Position numbers and translations under genes: made by a program. The notes beneath the pieces are model-generated. The model was given only the letters and a program-made list of their open reading frames with translations. It had not been told where the DNA came from and ran no database searches. Below, piece by piece: positions 1 to 9,781 of a stretch of DNA of 64,000 bases. Source of the DNA: Pantoea dispersa. GTDB taxonomy: Bacteria; Pseudomonadota; Gammaproteobacteria; Enterobacterales; Enterobacteriaceae. The first letter of the stretch is position 1, and the number at the start of each line of letters is the position of its first letter. The DNA is taken from assembly GCF_014155765.1 (NCBI RefSeq), contig NZ_SCKT01000008.1, positions 159,051-223,050 on the forward strand, read 5' to 3'.

Positions 1-791
1 AAACCGGTATCCACCGAGACCACTGCACGGGCACCCGCCAGCTGCTGCGCCACCTGCTCCAGCGTTAGCTTCGGCAACACCTCTGCATGATCAAACCCTG
101 CTGCCAGCCGCTGCGCGCGCTGGTGCTCGTGTTCGGCGCCCCACGGCAGCCTGACGCGCAGGCCAGTGGGCTGAACCCGCGCGATGAGCTGGCGCCAGTG
201 ATCTTCCGGCCAGTGTTTGTTGTCGCGCGTTGTGGCGTGCAGAAACACCAGGTACGGTTGGCTATCCTGCGGTTGCGCCGCGAGAAAATGACCGGCAATG
301 GCATAGTCGCCCTGCGTGGCCGGTTTTTCATAGCCCAGACTTTTCGCGAACAGTTCGCGCGTGCGTTCCACGGCGTGCTGCTGCTTACCAATCTCATGAC
401 GCTTGTCATACCACCAGCTGGCGAACGGTTCACGTGCGCTGCGGCTGTCCTGGCCATGTTTGATGCCTTTAGCCAGGCGCGTCACCAGCGCGGCGCTTTT
501 AATCAGCCCCTGGGCATCAATCACCACGTCGTACTGACGTGACTGCAGCTCGCGTTTGAATTGCACGCGCTCTTCGCGCTGCTGGCTGCCAAACCAGTGT
601 TTGCGCCAGCGACGAATCGCCACCGGCAGGACTTTGTCGACGGCCGGATGCCAGCCAGGAATTTGCGCAAAATTCTCTTCCACCACCCAGTCGAAGCGAA
701 TGCCGGGAATCGCCTGCATCGCATCGGTCAGCGCCGGCAACGTGTGCAGCACATCACCCATCGACGAGGTTTTAACAATCAAAACGTGCAT
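1..791 (-). CDS. waaC: Lipopolysaccharide heptosyltransferase I WaaC (RfaC), 3' end cut by window edge
   Basis: This cytoplasmic GT9 enzyme transfers the first L-glycero-D-manno-heptose from ADP-heptose to Kdo2-lipid A. The visible frame runs from ATG at 791-789 off the left edge, about 263 of a usual 320 residues. It starts MHVLIVKTSSMGDVLHTLPA, the classic GT9 N-terminus. At the window edge it reaches VSVDTGF, the start of the donor-binding motif. A ribosome site (GGAG) lies just before the ATG, inside the end of waaF, whose stop codon is two bases away, so the two genes should be translationally coupled. It is the last visible gene of hldD-waaF-waaC. Confidence 0.93.
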   Translation of the reverse strand, partial: MHVLIVKTSSMGDVLHTLPALTDAMQAIPGIRFDWVVEENFAQIPGWHPAVDKVLPVAIRRWRKHWFGSQQREERVQFKRELQSRQYDVVIDAQGLIKSAALVTRLAKGIKHGQDSRSAREPFASWWYDKRHEIGKQQHAVERTRELFAKSLGYEKPATQGDYAIAGHFLAAQPQDSQPYLVFLHATTRDNKHWPEDHWRQLIARVQPTGLRVRLPWGAEHEHQRAQRLAAGFDHAEVLPKLTLEQVAQQLAGARAVVSVDTG

Positions 792-793
792 GG

Positions 794-1837
794 TTACTCC
801 TGCACCGGATGCAGTAACTCATTGAGTTCCTGATGCACGCGTGCCGGTTGAATATCAATCAGGCTCTGGTGATAGCCCTCTGCGGCATCGCCTTTGCGCA
901 CTTTGTGGTAGCCAGTAATCAGGCGAATGATGCGCGCCTGATGGGACAGCGGCGGCGTGAAGTCCGGGCTGCTCGGGCCATACAGCGCCACCAGCGGCCG
1001 GTTGAGCGCGGCGGCAATGTGCATCAGTCCGGAATCATTGCTGACGACCGCAGCACAGTGGGCGATCAGAATCACCGCCTGCTCCAGCTGCGTTTCGCCC
1101 GCCAGATTGCGGCAGTGCGCGCGTGCCGTGTCCGGCAGCGCCTGCAGGATCGCCTCGCCGGTTTCCCGATCTTTAGCCGAGCCAAACAGCAGCACCTGAT
1201 AGCCTTCAGCAATCAGCTGTTCTGCCAGCGCGGCGTAGTGATAGTGTGGCCAGCGCTTCGCGGGACCAAATTCGGCACCGGGGCAGAAGCCGATGGCCGG
1301 GCGATCGGCCGACAGCGCAAACTGCGCTGCGGTCATGCGTTTTTCATCGTCGTCGACGCGCAGCTGCGGCCACAACAGCGGCTGCGGCAACTGTGCTGCC
1401 GCCGCAACCGGCTGGTCATAGCCCAGCGCCACATAGCGCTCCACCATTAAGGGAAACGCGGCTTTGTCCAGCACACGCACGTCATTCAGCACGCCATAGC
1501 GCATTTCACCGCGCCAGCCGATGCGGCGTTTGATGCCGGCAAAAAACGGCACCAGCGCCGATTTAAACGAGTTTGGCAGCACATAGGCGCGATCGTAACC
1601 GCTGGCCCGCAGCGCTTTGCCCAGGCGACGGCGCTCACCCAGCGCCAGCGCACCGTGGCCAAGCGGCATCGCCAGCGCCTGATTCACTTCCGGCATGCGT
1701 GACAGCAGCGGCCGGCACCAGGCCGGCGCCATCACATCAATTACCGCCTCAGGGTGCGCCTGTTTCAGCGTGCGATAGAGACTTTGCGACATCATCATAT
1801 CGCCGACCCAGGAGGGGCCAATAACCAGAATTTTCAT
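794..1837 (-). CDS. waaF: ADP-heptose:LPS heptosyltransferase II WaaF (RfaF)
   Basis: WaaF adds the second heptose of the LPS inner core. The 347-residue length is the normal family length. The N-terminus MKILVIGPSWVGDMMMSQSL and the C-terminal NDSGLMHIAAALNRPLVALYG are the GT9 acceptor-side and ADP-heptose-binding motifs. It sits 17 bases after hldD and 2 bases before waaC in one minus-strand operon, the same order as in E. coli. The ribosome site at the ATG is weak, which fits coupling to hldD translation. Confidence 0.96.
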   Translation of the reverse strand: MKILVIGPSWVGDMMMSQSLYRTLKQAHPEAVIDVMAPAWCRPLLSRMPEVNQALAMPLGHGALALGERRRLGKALRASGYDRAYVLPNSFKSALVPFFAGIKRRIGWRGEMRYGVLNDVRVLDKAAFPLMVERYVALGYDQPVAAAAQLPQPLLWPQLRVDDDEKRMTAAQFALSADRPAIGFCPGAEFGPAKRWPHYHYAALAEQLIAEGYQVLLFGSAKDRETGEAILQALPDTARAHCRNLAGETQLEQAVILIAHCAAVVSNDSGLMHIAAALNRPLVALYGPSSPDFTPPLSHQARIIRLITGYHKVRKGDAAEGYHQSLIDIQPARVHQELNELLHPVQE

Positions 1838-1854
1838 CGCCGGTGCCGGTTTCC

Positions 1855-2787
1855 TTATGCGTGACGGTTCAGCCAGGCCATGTATTCGCCCACGCCCTGC
1901 GCAACGGTTTTAAACGGTTTGTCATAGCCCGCGGCGCGCAGTTTGCTGAGATCCGCCTGCGTAAAGGCCTGGTAGCGCCCTTTCAGTTTGTCCGGGAACG
2001 GGATGTATTCGATCTGGCCTTGCTGGTGGAACTTCAGCACCGCATCCGCCACTTCCTGGAAAGATTCGGCGCGGCCGGTACCACAGTTATAGATGCCGGA
2101 AACGCCGTTTTCCCAGCACCACAGATTGACTGCCACTACATCATCAACGTGGATGAAGTCACGACGGAAGCTGTCGCTGCCCTCGAACAGCTTAGGATTT
2201 TCACCGTTGCTGATTTGCGTATTGAGGTGGAACGCGACGCTCGCCATGCTGCCTTTATGGCCTTCACGCGGCCCGTACACGTTGAAATAGCGGAAGCCGC
2301 ACACCGGCGAATCCGCTTCCGGCAGAATCTGGCGGACATAGTGGTCGAACAGCATTTTTGAGTAGCCGTACACGTTGAGCGGCTGCTCGTACTGGCGCTC
2401 TTCAATGAAGTTCTCGTTACGCCCGCCGTAGGTGGCGGCCGATGAGGCATACAGGAACGGAATTTCACGTTCGAGGCAGAAGTGCAGCAGATCTTTCGAG
2501 TACTGATAGTTATTGTCCATCATGTACTTACCGTCCCACTCAGTGGTGGCTGAACAGGCACCTTCATGGAACACCGCTTCAATCGGACCCAGATCTTCAC
2601 CCGACATGATGTAGGTGAGGAACTCCTCTTTATCCATGTAATCCGCGATGTCCAGATCCGCGAGGTTCACGAATTTGGTGCCATCTTTCAGATTATCCAC
2701 CACCAGGATATCGGTATGACCGCGATCGTTGAGCGCTTTCACAATGTTGCTGCCAATCATGCCCGCGCCGCCGGTTACGATAATCAT
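1855..2787 (-). CDS. hldD: ADP-L-glycero-D-manno-heptose-6-epimerase HldD (RfaD)
   Basis: HldD converts ADP-D-glycero-D-manno-heptose to the L-glycero form used by WaaC, WaaF and WaaQ. It is a 310-residue short-chain dehydrogenase-type epimerase. The NADP-binding GGAGMIG lies at residues 6-12, and the catalytic Tyr-x3-Lys is in YGYSKMLFD near residue 140. It is the first gene of the operon. The leader contains a perfect inverted repeat at 2812-2830. The gene is divergent from kbl, with about 230 bases of shared promoter region; E. coli has the same hldD/kbl neighbourhood. Confidence 0.97.
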   Translation of the reverse strand: MIIVTGGAGMIGSNIVKALNDRGHTDILVVDNLKDGTKFVNLADLDIADYMDKEEFLTYIMSGEDLGPIEAVFHEGACSATTEWDGKYMMDNNYQYSKDLLHFCLEREIPFLYASSAATYGGRNENFIEERQYEQPLNVYGYSKMLFDHYVRQILPEADSPVCGFRYFNVYGPREGHKGSMASVAFHLNTQISNGENPKLFEGSDSFRRDFIHVDDVVAVNLWCWENGVSGIYNCGTGRAESFQEVADAVLKFHQQGQIEYIPFPDKLKGRYQAFTQADLSKLRAAGYDKPFKTVAQGVGEYMAWLNRHA

Positions 2788-2811
2788 ATGCTTTGCCTTT
2801 AAACAGTTGGG

Positions 2812-2830
2812 GTGAAACAGGAGGTTTCAC
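2812..2830. promoter_or_regulatory. Perfect inverted repeat in the hldD leader
   Basis: GTGAAAC and GTTTCAC (7 bp each) flank a 5-base loop, 25-43 bases upstream of the hldD start. It could be a small leader hairpin or a protein-binding site. No known regulator is assigned from sequence alone. Confidence 0.35.
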
Positions 2831-3018
2831 GCACGAATACCTAACATCATAACATTTCAGCCCGATGCGGACAGCCAGATGACGCCGATCGCGCTGCACA
2901 AATCCTGCGCGCCGCGTGAACTATGCTGCAAAACGGAGATTTCCCTGGCTGAATTGTCGTCCATTCGCTTTTCGATCAGTAATATGTGCCAAAATTTTGC
3001 TATCTGAGGAGCAGAATC

Positions 3019-4230
3019 ATGTCCGATCAGTTCTATTCACAAATCCGGCAACAGCTTGAGACAACGCGGCAGGACGGATTGTTCAAACAGGAGCGCACCC
3101 TGACCTCGGCGCAGCAGGCGGAAATCAACGTCGCCAATAGACCGCCGGTGATTAACTTCTGCGCCAATAACTATCTCGGCCTTGCGAACCATCCGGCGCT
3201 GATTCAGGCCGCCAAAGACGGTATGGATACGCATGGTTTCGGCATGGCGTCGGTGCGTTTTATCTGCGGCACTCAGGACAGCCATCAACTGCTGGAGCGG
3301 CGGCTGGCGGAGTTCCTCGGCATGGAAGAGGCCATCCTGTTCTCCTCATGCTTCGACGCCAACGGCGGGCTGTTTGAGACCCTGCTGGGCGCGGAAGACG
3401 CGATTATCTCGGATGCGCTCAACCATGCGTCGATCATCGACGGTATCCGCCTGTGCAAAGCCCAGCGCTATCGTTACGCCAACAATGATATGGCTGAGCT
3501 GCGCGCGCGCCTGCAGGAGGCCCGCGACAAGGGGGCGCGCCATCTGCTGATTGCCACCGACGGCGTGTTCTCCATGGATGGCGTGATCGCTAACCTGCAG
3601 GGCATTTGCGACCTGGCCGATGAGTTTAATGCGCTGGTGATGGTGGATGACTCGCACGCGGTGGGCTTTGTCGGCGCAAGCGGACGCGGCACGCATGAAT
3701 ACTGCGGCGTGATGGATCGCGTGGATATCCTGACCGGCACGCTGGGTAAAGCGCTGGGTGGCGCGTCCGGCGGTTACGTGGCGGCAAAACGCGAGGTGGT
3801 TGAATGGCTGCGTCAGCGCTCGCGCCCTTATCTGTTCTCTAACTCGCTGGCACCGGCGATTGTGGCCGCGTCGCTGCGCGTGCTGGATCTGCTGAACGAA
3901 GGCGATGGCCTGCGGCAGCGGCTGTGGGAGAACGCCCGCTTCTTCCGGGAAAAAATGACCGCCGCTGGCTTTACGCTGGCCGGTGCCGATCACGCCATCA
4001 TTCCGGTGATGCTGGGCGATGCCAAAGTGGCGCAGCAGTTTGCCAGCCTGCTCCAGCAGGAAGGCATCTACGTTACCGGCTTCTTCTATCCGGTGGTACC
4101 GCAGGGCCAGGCGCGCATTCGCACGCAGATTTCTGCCGGCCACACCCAGGCGCAGCTGGAGCACGCGGTGGCGGCCTTCACGCGCATCGGACACCAATTA
4201 GGGGTTATCACTGCAGGAGCCAACGGATGA
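3019..4230 (+). CDS. kbl: 2-amino-3-ketobutyrate coenzyme A ligase (glycine C-acetyltransferase) Kbl
   Basis: Kbl is a PLP enzyme that cleaves 2-amino-3-ketobutyrate with CoA to glycine and acetyl-CoA, the second step of threonine breakdown. At 403 residues it is near the E. coli 398. The PLP lysine lies in [17 protein letters not shown] and the PLP-ring motif in DDSHAVGF. I chose ATG 3019 (MSDQFYS) because TGAGGAGCAG precedes it; an upstream in-frame start at 2986 adds residues not found in the family. The stop overlaps the tdh start (ATGA). Confidence 0.96.
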   Translation: MSDQFYSQIRQQLETTRQDGLFKQERTLTSAQQAEINVANRPPVINFCANNYLGLANHPALIQAAKDGMDTHGFGMASVRFICGTQDSHQLLERRLAEFLGMEEAILFSSCFDANGGLFETLLGAEDAIISDALNHASIIDGIRLCKAQRYRYANNDMAELRARLQEARDKGARHLLIATDGVFSMDGVIANLQGICDLADEFNALVMVDDSHAVGFVGASGRGTHEYCGVMDRVDILTGTLGKALGGASGGYVAAKREVVEWLRQRSRPYLFSNSLAPAIVAASLRVLDLLNEGDGLRQRLWENARFFREKMTAAGFTLAGADHAIIPVMLGDAKVAQQFASLLQQEGIYVTGFFYPVVPQGQARIRTQISAGHTQAQLEHAVAAFTRIGHQLGVITAGANG

Positions 4231-5255
4231 AAGCACTGGCTAAACTGAAAGCGGAAGAGGGGATCTGGATGGTGCACGACGCACCGGTGCCGGAGCCTGG
4301 TCATAACGATCTGCTGATTAAAATCCGCAAAACCGCCATCTGTGGCACCGATGTGCATATCTATAACTGGGATGACTGGTCGCGCAAAACCATTCCGGTG
4401 CCAATGATCACCGGCCACGAATACGTGGGCGAAGTGGTCGGTATCGGTCAGGAAGTGAAGGGTTTCGCCATCGGCGATCGCGTATCAGGCGAAGGTCACA
4501 TCACCTGTGGCCACTGCCGCAACTGTCGCGCCGGCCGTACCCATTTATGCCGTAATACCGTGGGTGTAGGGGTCAATCGTCAGGGCTGCTTCGCCGAATA
4601 TCTGGTGATCCCGGCGTTTAACGCGTTCAAAATTCCCGACAATATTTCCGACGAGCTGGCGGCGATTTTCGACCCGTTCGGTAACGCGGTGCATACCGCG
4701 CTCTCGTTTGATTTGGTAGGTGAAGACGTGCTGATCTCCGGTGCCGGACCGATTGGCATTATGGCGGCAGCGGTGTGTAAACACGTCGGCGCGCGGAATG
4801 TGGTGATCACTGACATCAATGAGTACCGCCTCGGGCTGGCGCGTGAAATGGGCGTGACGCGCGCGGTCAACGTGGCGCAGCAGAATCTGCGCGAGGTGAT
4901 GACGGAACTGGGCATGACCGAAGGCTTTGATGTCGGACTGGAGATGTCCGGCGCGCCGCCGGCGTTTCGTACCCTGCTGGAGACCATGAATCACGGCGGA
5001 CGCATTGCGCTGCTGGGCATTCCGCCGGGTGAGATGTCGATTGACTGGAATCAGGTCATTTTCAAAGGACTGTTTATCAAGGGGATTTACGGCCGTGAGA
5101 TGTTTGAAACCTGGTACAAAATGGCCGCGCTGATTCAGTCCGGCCTCGATCTGACGCCGATCATCACGCATCGCTATCACATCGACGACTTCCAGCAGGG
5201 CTTCGACGAGATGCGTTCCGGGCGTTCAGGCAAAGTGGTGCTGAGCTGGGATTAA
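4227..5255 (+). CDS. tdh: L-threonine 3-dehydrogenase Tdh
   Basis: Tdh is an NAD-dependent, zinc-containing medium-chain dehydrogenase that oxidises threonine to 2-amino-3-ketobutyrate, the substrate of the adjacent Kbl. It has 342 residues. Catalytic-zinc ligands sit in [10 protein letters not shown] and GHEYVGEV. The structural zinc loop is [15 protein letters not shown] and the NAD fold is [12 protein letters not shown]. The ATG at 4227 overlaps the kbl stop by four bases, so the pair is co-translated. A strong hairpin follows at once. Confidence 0.97.
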   Translation: MKALAKLKAEEGIWMVHDAPVPEPGHNDLLIKIRKTAICGTDVHIYNWDDWSRKTIPVPMITGHEYVGEVVGIGQEVKGFAIGDRVSGEGHITCGHCRNCRAGRTHLCRNTVGVGVNRQGCFAEYLVIPAFNAFKIPDNISDELAAIFDPFGNAVHTALSFDLVGEDVLISGAGPIGIMAAAVCKHVGARNVVITDINEYRLGLAREMGVTRAVNVAQQNLREVMTELGMTEGFDVGLEMSGAPPAFRTLLETMNHGGRIALLGIPPGEMSIDWNQVIFKGLFIKGIYGREMFETWYKMAALIQSGLDLTPIITHRYHIDDFQQGFDEMRSGRSGKVVLSWD

Positions 5256-5263
5256 ACGATAAA

Positions 5264-5283
5264 AAGGGAGCTTAGGCTCCCTT
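5264..5283. terminator. Bidirectional intrinsic terminator between tdh and the wabH-like gene
   Basis: AAGGGAGC-TTAG-GCTCCCTT forms an 8-bp stem with a 4-base loop. An A-run on the left and a T-rich right side let it act on both strands. The two genes converge here. Confidence 0.85.
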
Positions 5284-5287
5284 CTGT

Positions 5288-6388
5288 TTAATCGCTTAGT
5301 GCAAGATACTGCTTACATATAGCGTCCGTATCAAATCCGGCAAAGTCCGCCGCACTGAATTGTGGTGGTTGCTGATAAATCGCCCGCATGGTCTCTGCCA
5401 GCGACTGCGCATTCAGGTCCGCAAGCCCACGCGCCAGATCCCCCTGCAGCAGCCACTTTGGGCCGCCAGGGCAGCGCGTACTAACTACTGGCGTACCACA
5501 TAGCATCGCTTCAATTAGCACATTTCCAAATCCTTCACTGTCCGAACTGACAATAAGCATCGAGGCCCGACTAATCCAGGCATAAGGATTGGCAGTAAAC
5601 CCTTTAAAAATAACGCGATCATTAATACCTAATTGCTGCGCCAGCGATTGCAGTGCCGCTTTTCTCTCTGCCGATCCCTGACCAAGCAGCACTAGCGGCA
5701 AAGGGATATCACTAAGAGCATATGCCTTAAGTAAGCGATCGTGCCGTTTGGTCTCATGAAAACGTCCTACGTGCAATAGAAAACCGGATGAAGGGACTTC
5801 TGCTGGCTCAGCTGCGAGCTGCTGAATTTTTTCAATATCAAAAGGATTGCCGATCACCGCTTCGCGAGCCAGCGTCACATTAAAAGCCCTTTTTAAGTCG
5901 TCGAGAACCTCCGGCGACACACCAATAACATTACCACCCTGATAAACATGGTGAATTTTTTGCACCTTTAACCAGCGCGACAGCCCTTTACGGTGTCCCA
6001 GATAAGAGGCTGAAAATACGCCGTGCAGGCAGAACCAGGTTTTACTGGACGGTAGTGCACGACAATGGCGCACAATCCGGTCAGTTTTATGTAAATGGGA
6101 AATGATTAAATCAAATGCGCCTGAAGTCTGTTCGGCCTGGCGAACTGCACGATCCAGCAAGCAGGCGCGTCGCCTCAGTTCGGTGAGTTTGCGCCACGGA
6201 CGACGATTATGATCCTCGATAACCTGATAATTAACTCCCGCCGGTAAGGGATAGTCACAAACCTTGCGCAGAGAAAATAGCGACACGCGATGTCCCTGCG
6301 CCATCATACCGGTGACGAGTGTGAGCACCACTTTTTCGGCACCGCCGCCTGGCAGGCCATCAATCACCATGAGTATACGTTTTGCCAC
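5288..6388 (-). CDS. wabH: GT4-family glycosyltransferase, WabH-like (LPS outer core)
   Basis: This is a retaining GT-B glycosyltransferase. The N-terminal fold has VIDGLPGGGAEKVVLTL, and the donor-side motifs are HVGRFHETKRHDRLL and SDSEGFGNVLIEAM (E-x7-E). It resembles Klebsiella WabH, which adds GlcNAc to core GalA, and it is divergent from a WabN-like deacetylase that would act on that GlcNAc. I chose GTG at 6388 (VAKRILMVIDG, 366 residues) because GGAAGG lies just upstream; the frame stays open to 6517, but that extension is not typical of the family. The symbol rests on remembered similarity and context. Confidence 0.7.
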   Translation of the reverse strand: MAKRILMVIDGLPGGGAEKVVLTLVTGMMAQGHRVSLFSLRKVCDYPLPAGVNYQVIEDHNRRPWRKLTELRRRACLLDRAVRQAEQTSGAFDLIISHLHKTDRIVRHCRALPSSKTWFCLHGVFSASYLGHRKGLSRWLKVQKIHHVYQGGNVIGVSPEVLDDLKRAFNVTLAREAVIGNPFDIEKIQQLAAEPAEVPSSGFLLHVGRFHETKRHDRLLKAYALSDIPLPLVLLGQGSAERKAALQSLAQQLGINDRVIFKGFTANPYAWISRASMLIVSSDSEGFGNVLIEAMLCGTPVVSTRCPGGPKWLLQGDLARGLADLNAQSLAETMRAIYQQPPQFSAADFAGFDTDAICKQYLALSD

Positions 6389-6566
6389 AGTATCCTTCCT
6401 GTCCGAATGGAAAAGCGAAATTAACGCCATAAATATTATCGCAATCAGATGTAAAAACCGACGCTCTGCTGCGCGTTTTTGCCTGCTTAGATTGTTGCCT
6501 AAATAGTTTTGCGTCACTGAAGGCCACAGCGTAACATTGCGTTTTTACTGGTCTCAGGCGGCAAAC

Positions 6567-7538
6567 ATGACCCGGCATGCATTTCTCATTACCATTGATA
6601 CCGAAGGCGACAATCTCTGGCGCAACCATCGCACTATTACGACTGAAAACACTCGGTATCTGCCGCGTTTCCAGGCCCTGTGCGAACGCTATGGTTTTAA
6701 GCCCACCTGGTTAACCAATTATGAGATGGCGGTGGATCCCGGGTTTGTCGAATTTGGCAAAGATGTAATTGCACGCAATCAGGGCGAGATTGGTATGCAT
6801 TTACACGCCTGGAATAGCCCACCGGAAGCACCGCTCACTGATGATGACTGGCGCTGGCAGCCGTTTTTGATTGAATATCCAGATGCTGTATTGCGTGACA
6901 AAGTGGTGTTCATGACCGATTTGCTGGAAGAAAAGTTCCAGACAAAAATGCGCAGTCATCGTGCCGGACGCTGGGCATTTGACGAGCGCTATGCTGCTGT
7001 TCTTACCGGGTTAGGTTATCAGGTGGATTGTTCTGTAACGCCACGCGTCAACTGGGCTTTTACGCGCGGTGCACCGCAGGGTAACGGCGGAACAAATTAT
7101 ACGCATTTCCCGCACCAGCCCTACTTCATTGATCCGCATGATATTTCACGCAGCGGTGACTCTACACTGCTGGAAATTCCGATGAGCATTCAGTATAAAT
7201 ATTCATCAGCAATGAATCGTGTGAAGCAGGGCTTGTATCGCCTGCGCGGCAAACAGAAAAGTCCGGCTGTGCACTGGCTACGCCCGTCAGGTGGCAACCT
7301 GGCAGATATGCAACGTGTTGTCGAAATGTCGCTGGCCGAAGGGCAAGACTATGCTGAATTTATGTTGCACAGTTCTGAATTCATGCCGGACGGCAGCCCA
7401 ACCTTTAAAAATGAACGCGACATCGAACAGCTATATGAAGATCTTGAAGCGCTGTTTACTTGGCTGGCGCCCCGCTTTTTCGGCCAGACACTTGCAGAAT
7501 ATCACGACAGCTTCAAGCAGCGTCACTTAAAGCGCTAA
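6567..7538 (+). CDS. wabN: Polysaccharide deacetylase-type LPS core deacetylase, WabN-like
   Basis: This carbohydrate esterase 4-like protein has 323 residues. The visible motifs are ITIDTEGD (first catalytic Asp), IGMHLHAW (metal His pair) and HRAGRW (Arg motif). In Klebsiella, WabN deacetylates the core GlcNAc placed by WabH to leave glucosamine, and the divergent neighbour here is WabH-like. I chose ATG 6567 (MTRHAFLITIDTEGD) because AGGCGG precedes it and the motif starts at once; a TTG 30 bases upstream is less likely. Its 3' end overlaps the converging GT9 gene by 26 bases. Confidence 0.75.
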   Translation: MTRHAFLITIDTEGDNLWRNHRTITTENTRYLPRFQALCERYGFKPTWLTNYEMAVDPGFVEFGKDVIARNQGEIGMHLHAWNSPPEAPLTDDDWRWQPFLIEYPDAVLRDKVVFMTDLLEEKFQTKMRSHRAGRWAFDERYAAVLTGLGYQVDCSVTPRVNWAFTRGAPQGNGGTNYTHFPHQPYFIDPHDISRSGDSTLLEIPMSIQYKYSSAMNRVKQGLYRLRGKQKSPAVHWLRPSGGNLADMQRVVEMSLAEGQDYAEFMLHSSEFMPDGSPTFKNERDIEQLYEDLEALFTWLAPRFFGQTLAEYHDSFKQRHLKR

Positions 7539-8544
7539 GCTGCTGCCACGCACTCCAGACCGAATCAAGCGATACATCAACGCATTCGCCAGTTGCGCTC
7601 TGCATAATCTGATAGGTACCGGACCATGGATGCCATACACTGGCATTAGTATCACCGAAAAAAACCACCTGCTTTTTATGTAAGCCGGCGGCGAGATGCA
7701 TCTGTCCGCCATCACTGCAAAGAATCTGCTCGCATTGGTCAAAACCGGCTATCAACTCACGCACTGATGCCGTCGGATATGGGACAACACGTGGTGAATT
7801 GAGCAACTGCAACAGTTCCCCGGCACGTACCGCGTCGCCAATATCCTGCGGATCTAATGTGCCTTGTGGCGACCAAAAGACCAATACGCGTGCTTGTTCA
7901 TCTTCCAGTAATTTACTGATAAACGCGGCATAGCGAGCAACCGGCCAACGACGTTTAGGACTACGGCTACTGATGTGCACGCCATAAACCCTCCCCGGGG
8001 AAGGAAAAGCCTGAATAATGCGCTTAATGGCCAGTTCTCGCTCCGCTTCTGACAGATAGAGCCTCACTGGCGGTACGGGTGGTGCCTCAGGCGTGAGCGC
8101 AGAAAGGTAAGAATAGGTGTGTTCGACCTGATGACTACCATGAAAATCAGCTTTGTGAAACGGACGGTCTACTTGCTCATGGGGTAACGCTGAACCGATG
8201 ATATTGCGAGCGCCAGCCAGTTTAGCCAGGCGTAAACTATATTTACAGGCACTCGGGTTTGCCAGGATAGTGGCATCGAATCGAGTCTGCCGTAGTGCCA
8301 GCATAATCTTCAATCGCTGCCAGTAAAGGCCTATAGCAGTTTCATGTTTACTTCGGTGTTTAGCTTTTTTATAGACAAATAATCGATCGACATGAGGGTT
8401 ATGCTTAACCACATCCTCTGCAACCTTGTTCACCAGCAATGTCAGCTTTGCCTCCGGGAATACCTGCTTCAGGCCTTCCAGTAACGGCGTTGTACACACC
8501 ATGTCACCAATGTTATCGCGTCTGATGACGAGTATATTTTTCAT
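7513..8544 (-). CDS. GT9-family (heptosyltransferase-like) glycosyltransferase
   Basis: The 343-residue protein starts MKNILVIRRDNIGDMVCTTP and has SDGGQMHLAAGLHKKQVVFFGD near the C-terminus, the GT9 donor-site motif with Gly-Gly in place of the usual Ser-Gly. It is clearly related to WaaC, WaaF and WaaQ, so an ADP-heptose donor is likely, but the acceptor cannot be told. It sits alone on the minus strand, divergent from waaH and convergent with wabN. Base composition looks lower in GC than waaQ or waaF. Confidence 0.8.
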   Translation of the reverse strand: MKNILVIRRDNIGDMVCTTPLLEGLKQVFPEAKLTLLVNKVAEDVVKHNPHVDRLFVYKKAKHRSKHETAIGLYWQRLKIMLALRQTRFDATILANPSACKYSLRLAKLAGARNIIGSALPHEQVDRPFHKADFHGSHQVEHTYSYLSALTPEAPPVPPVRLYLSEAERELAIKRIIQAFPSPGRVYGVHISSRSPKRRWPVARYAAFISKLLEDEQARVLVFWSPQGTLDPQDIGDAVRAGELLQLLNSPRVVPYPTASVRELIAGFDQCEQILCSDGGQMHLAAGLHKKQVVFFGDTNASVWHPWSGTYQIMQSATGECVDVSLDSVWSAWQQLSALSDAA

Positions 8545-8718
8545 GCTAATACCCAGAGTTATAAACGTTGCTGCAGCTCAGCCTGACCTGTAAACGCTGA
8601 TAGTTACATAAAAGCGAGCATGCTAATAAAGTTTGACCATTAATGTGCAAAAAGTTCTGAAGTGACTGCTAATAATTCAGAGAGGAAATGTCAAATTTTT
8701 ATTAAATAATGTGGGCCT

Positions 8719-9708
8719 ATGTTACCAGAAGCTCCCTTACTCTCCATCATTGCATCTGTTTACAACGCAGGCGCAATGTTTGAGGTGTTCATTCAGTCGC
8801 TGCTGGCGCAAACCCTGACGTCGCTGGAGATCATCATTGTTGATGATGGCTCCACCGACGGTTCCGGCGAGCGCGCCGACGCGCTGGCGCAGCAGTACCC
8901 ACATATCCAGGTGATTCATCAGCCGAACGGTGGCGTGTCGCGTGCGCGCAATGCCGGGCTGGCCGTGGCGCGGGGTAAATACGTCAGCTTTCCCGACGCT
9001 GACGACACCATGGACCCGGCGATGTACCAGACGCTGGTCGACATGGCGGAGCGCGATCGTCTGGACGCTGCGCAGTGCAACGCCGAGTGGTTTTTCAAGG
9101 CCAGCCAGACAACTAAGCCGATGATTCCGCGGGATCGCCTCACCAGCACTGGCGTGTTAAGCGGGCCGGAGTGGCTCGACAAGGCGCTGAAAACCCGGCG
9201 TTACCTGCACGTCGTGTGGCTCGGTATCTACCGCCGTGAGCTGATCGAACAGCTTAATCTGCAGTTTGAACCCGGTCTGCATCATCAGGACATCCCGTGG
9301 ACCACCGAGTTCATGCTCAACGTTAAGCGCGTGCGCTACACCGATCGGGTGCTGTATCGCTACTACATGCACGATGCGTCGATCAGCAACCGCAAGCGCA
9401 CCGGCCAGCACAACGTCGACTATCAGCGTCACTACCTGAAAATCGCGCGCATGCTGGAAGAGATCAACACGCGCTATCGTCACAAGGTGAAGATTTACCC
9501 GAGCTTCCACGCGCAGATTACCCGCGAAGCGCTCAGCGTGTGCCACGCTATCCGGCGCGAACCGGACGCCGCAGCGCGCCAGGCAATGATCGCCGATCTG
9601 TTTAGCAGCCAGACGCACAAACGCATGTTGCGCAATGCGCGCGGCGCGCGTCAGTGGTATCAGCTGCTGCTGTGGCTGAGCCGCATTTATCGCTGGCGCA
9701 ATAAATAA
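8719..9708 (+). CDS. waaH: LPS core GT2 glycosyltransferase WaaH (YibD)
   Basis: The 329-residue GT2 enzyme aligns along its length with E. coli YibD/WaaH, which adds glucuronic acid to heptose III. Landmarks are IIIVDDGSTDGSGE, the FPDADD metal-binding motif, and LHHQDIPWTTEFM. In E. coli waaH also lies next to tdh-kbl and is induced by phosphate starvation through PhoB. I looked for a PhoB box in 8545-8718 and saw none that is convincing. The ribosome site at the ATG is weak. The gene may be read on into waaQ 70 bases downstream. Confidence 0.88.
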   Translation: MLPEAPLLSIIASVYNAGAMFEVFIQSLLAQTLTSLEIIIVDDGSTDGSGERADALAQQYPHIQVIHQPNGGVSRARNAGLAVARGKYVSFPDADDTMDPAMYQTLVDMAERDRLDAAQCNAEWFFKASQTTKPMIPRDRLTSTGVLSGPEWLDKALKTRRYLHVVWLGIYRRELIEQLNLQFEPGLHHQDIPWTTEFMLNVKRVRYTDRVLYRYYMHDASISNRKRTGQHNVDYQRHYLKIARMLEEINTRYRHKVKIYPSFHAQITREALSVCHAIRREPDAAARQAMIADLFSSQTHKRMLRNARGARQWYQLLLWLSRIYRWRNK

Positions 9709-9781
9709 GCGCCCGCCGCGGCTTTAACCCCTCCAGGGTTTGCCCTACAATCAGCTCACTGAATTTTGAGATGATTTGAGT

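Noticed and set aside
8545-8718. PhoB box for waaH
   Set aside because: TGTCA-like pieces exist (near 8689 and, inverted, near 8660) but the second repeat is absent or wrongly spaced.
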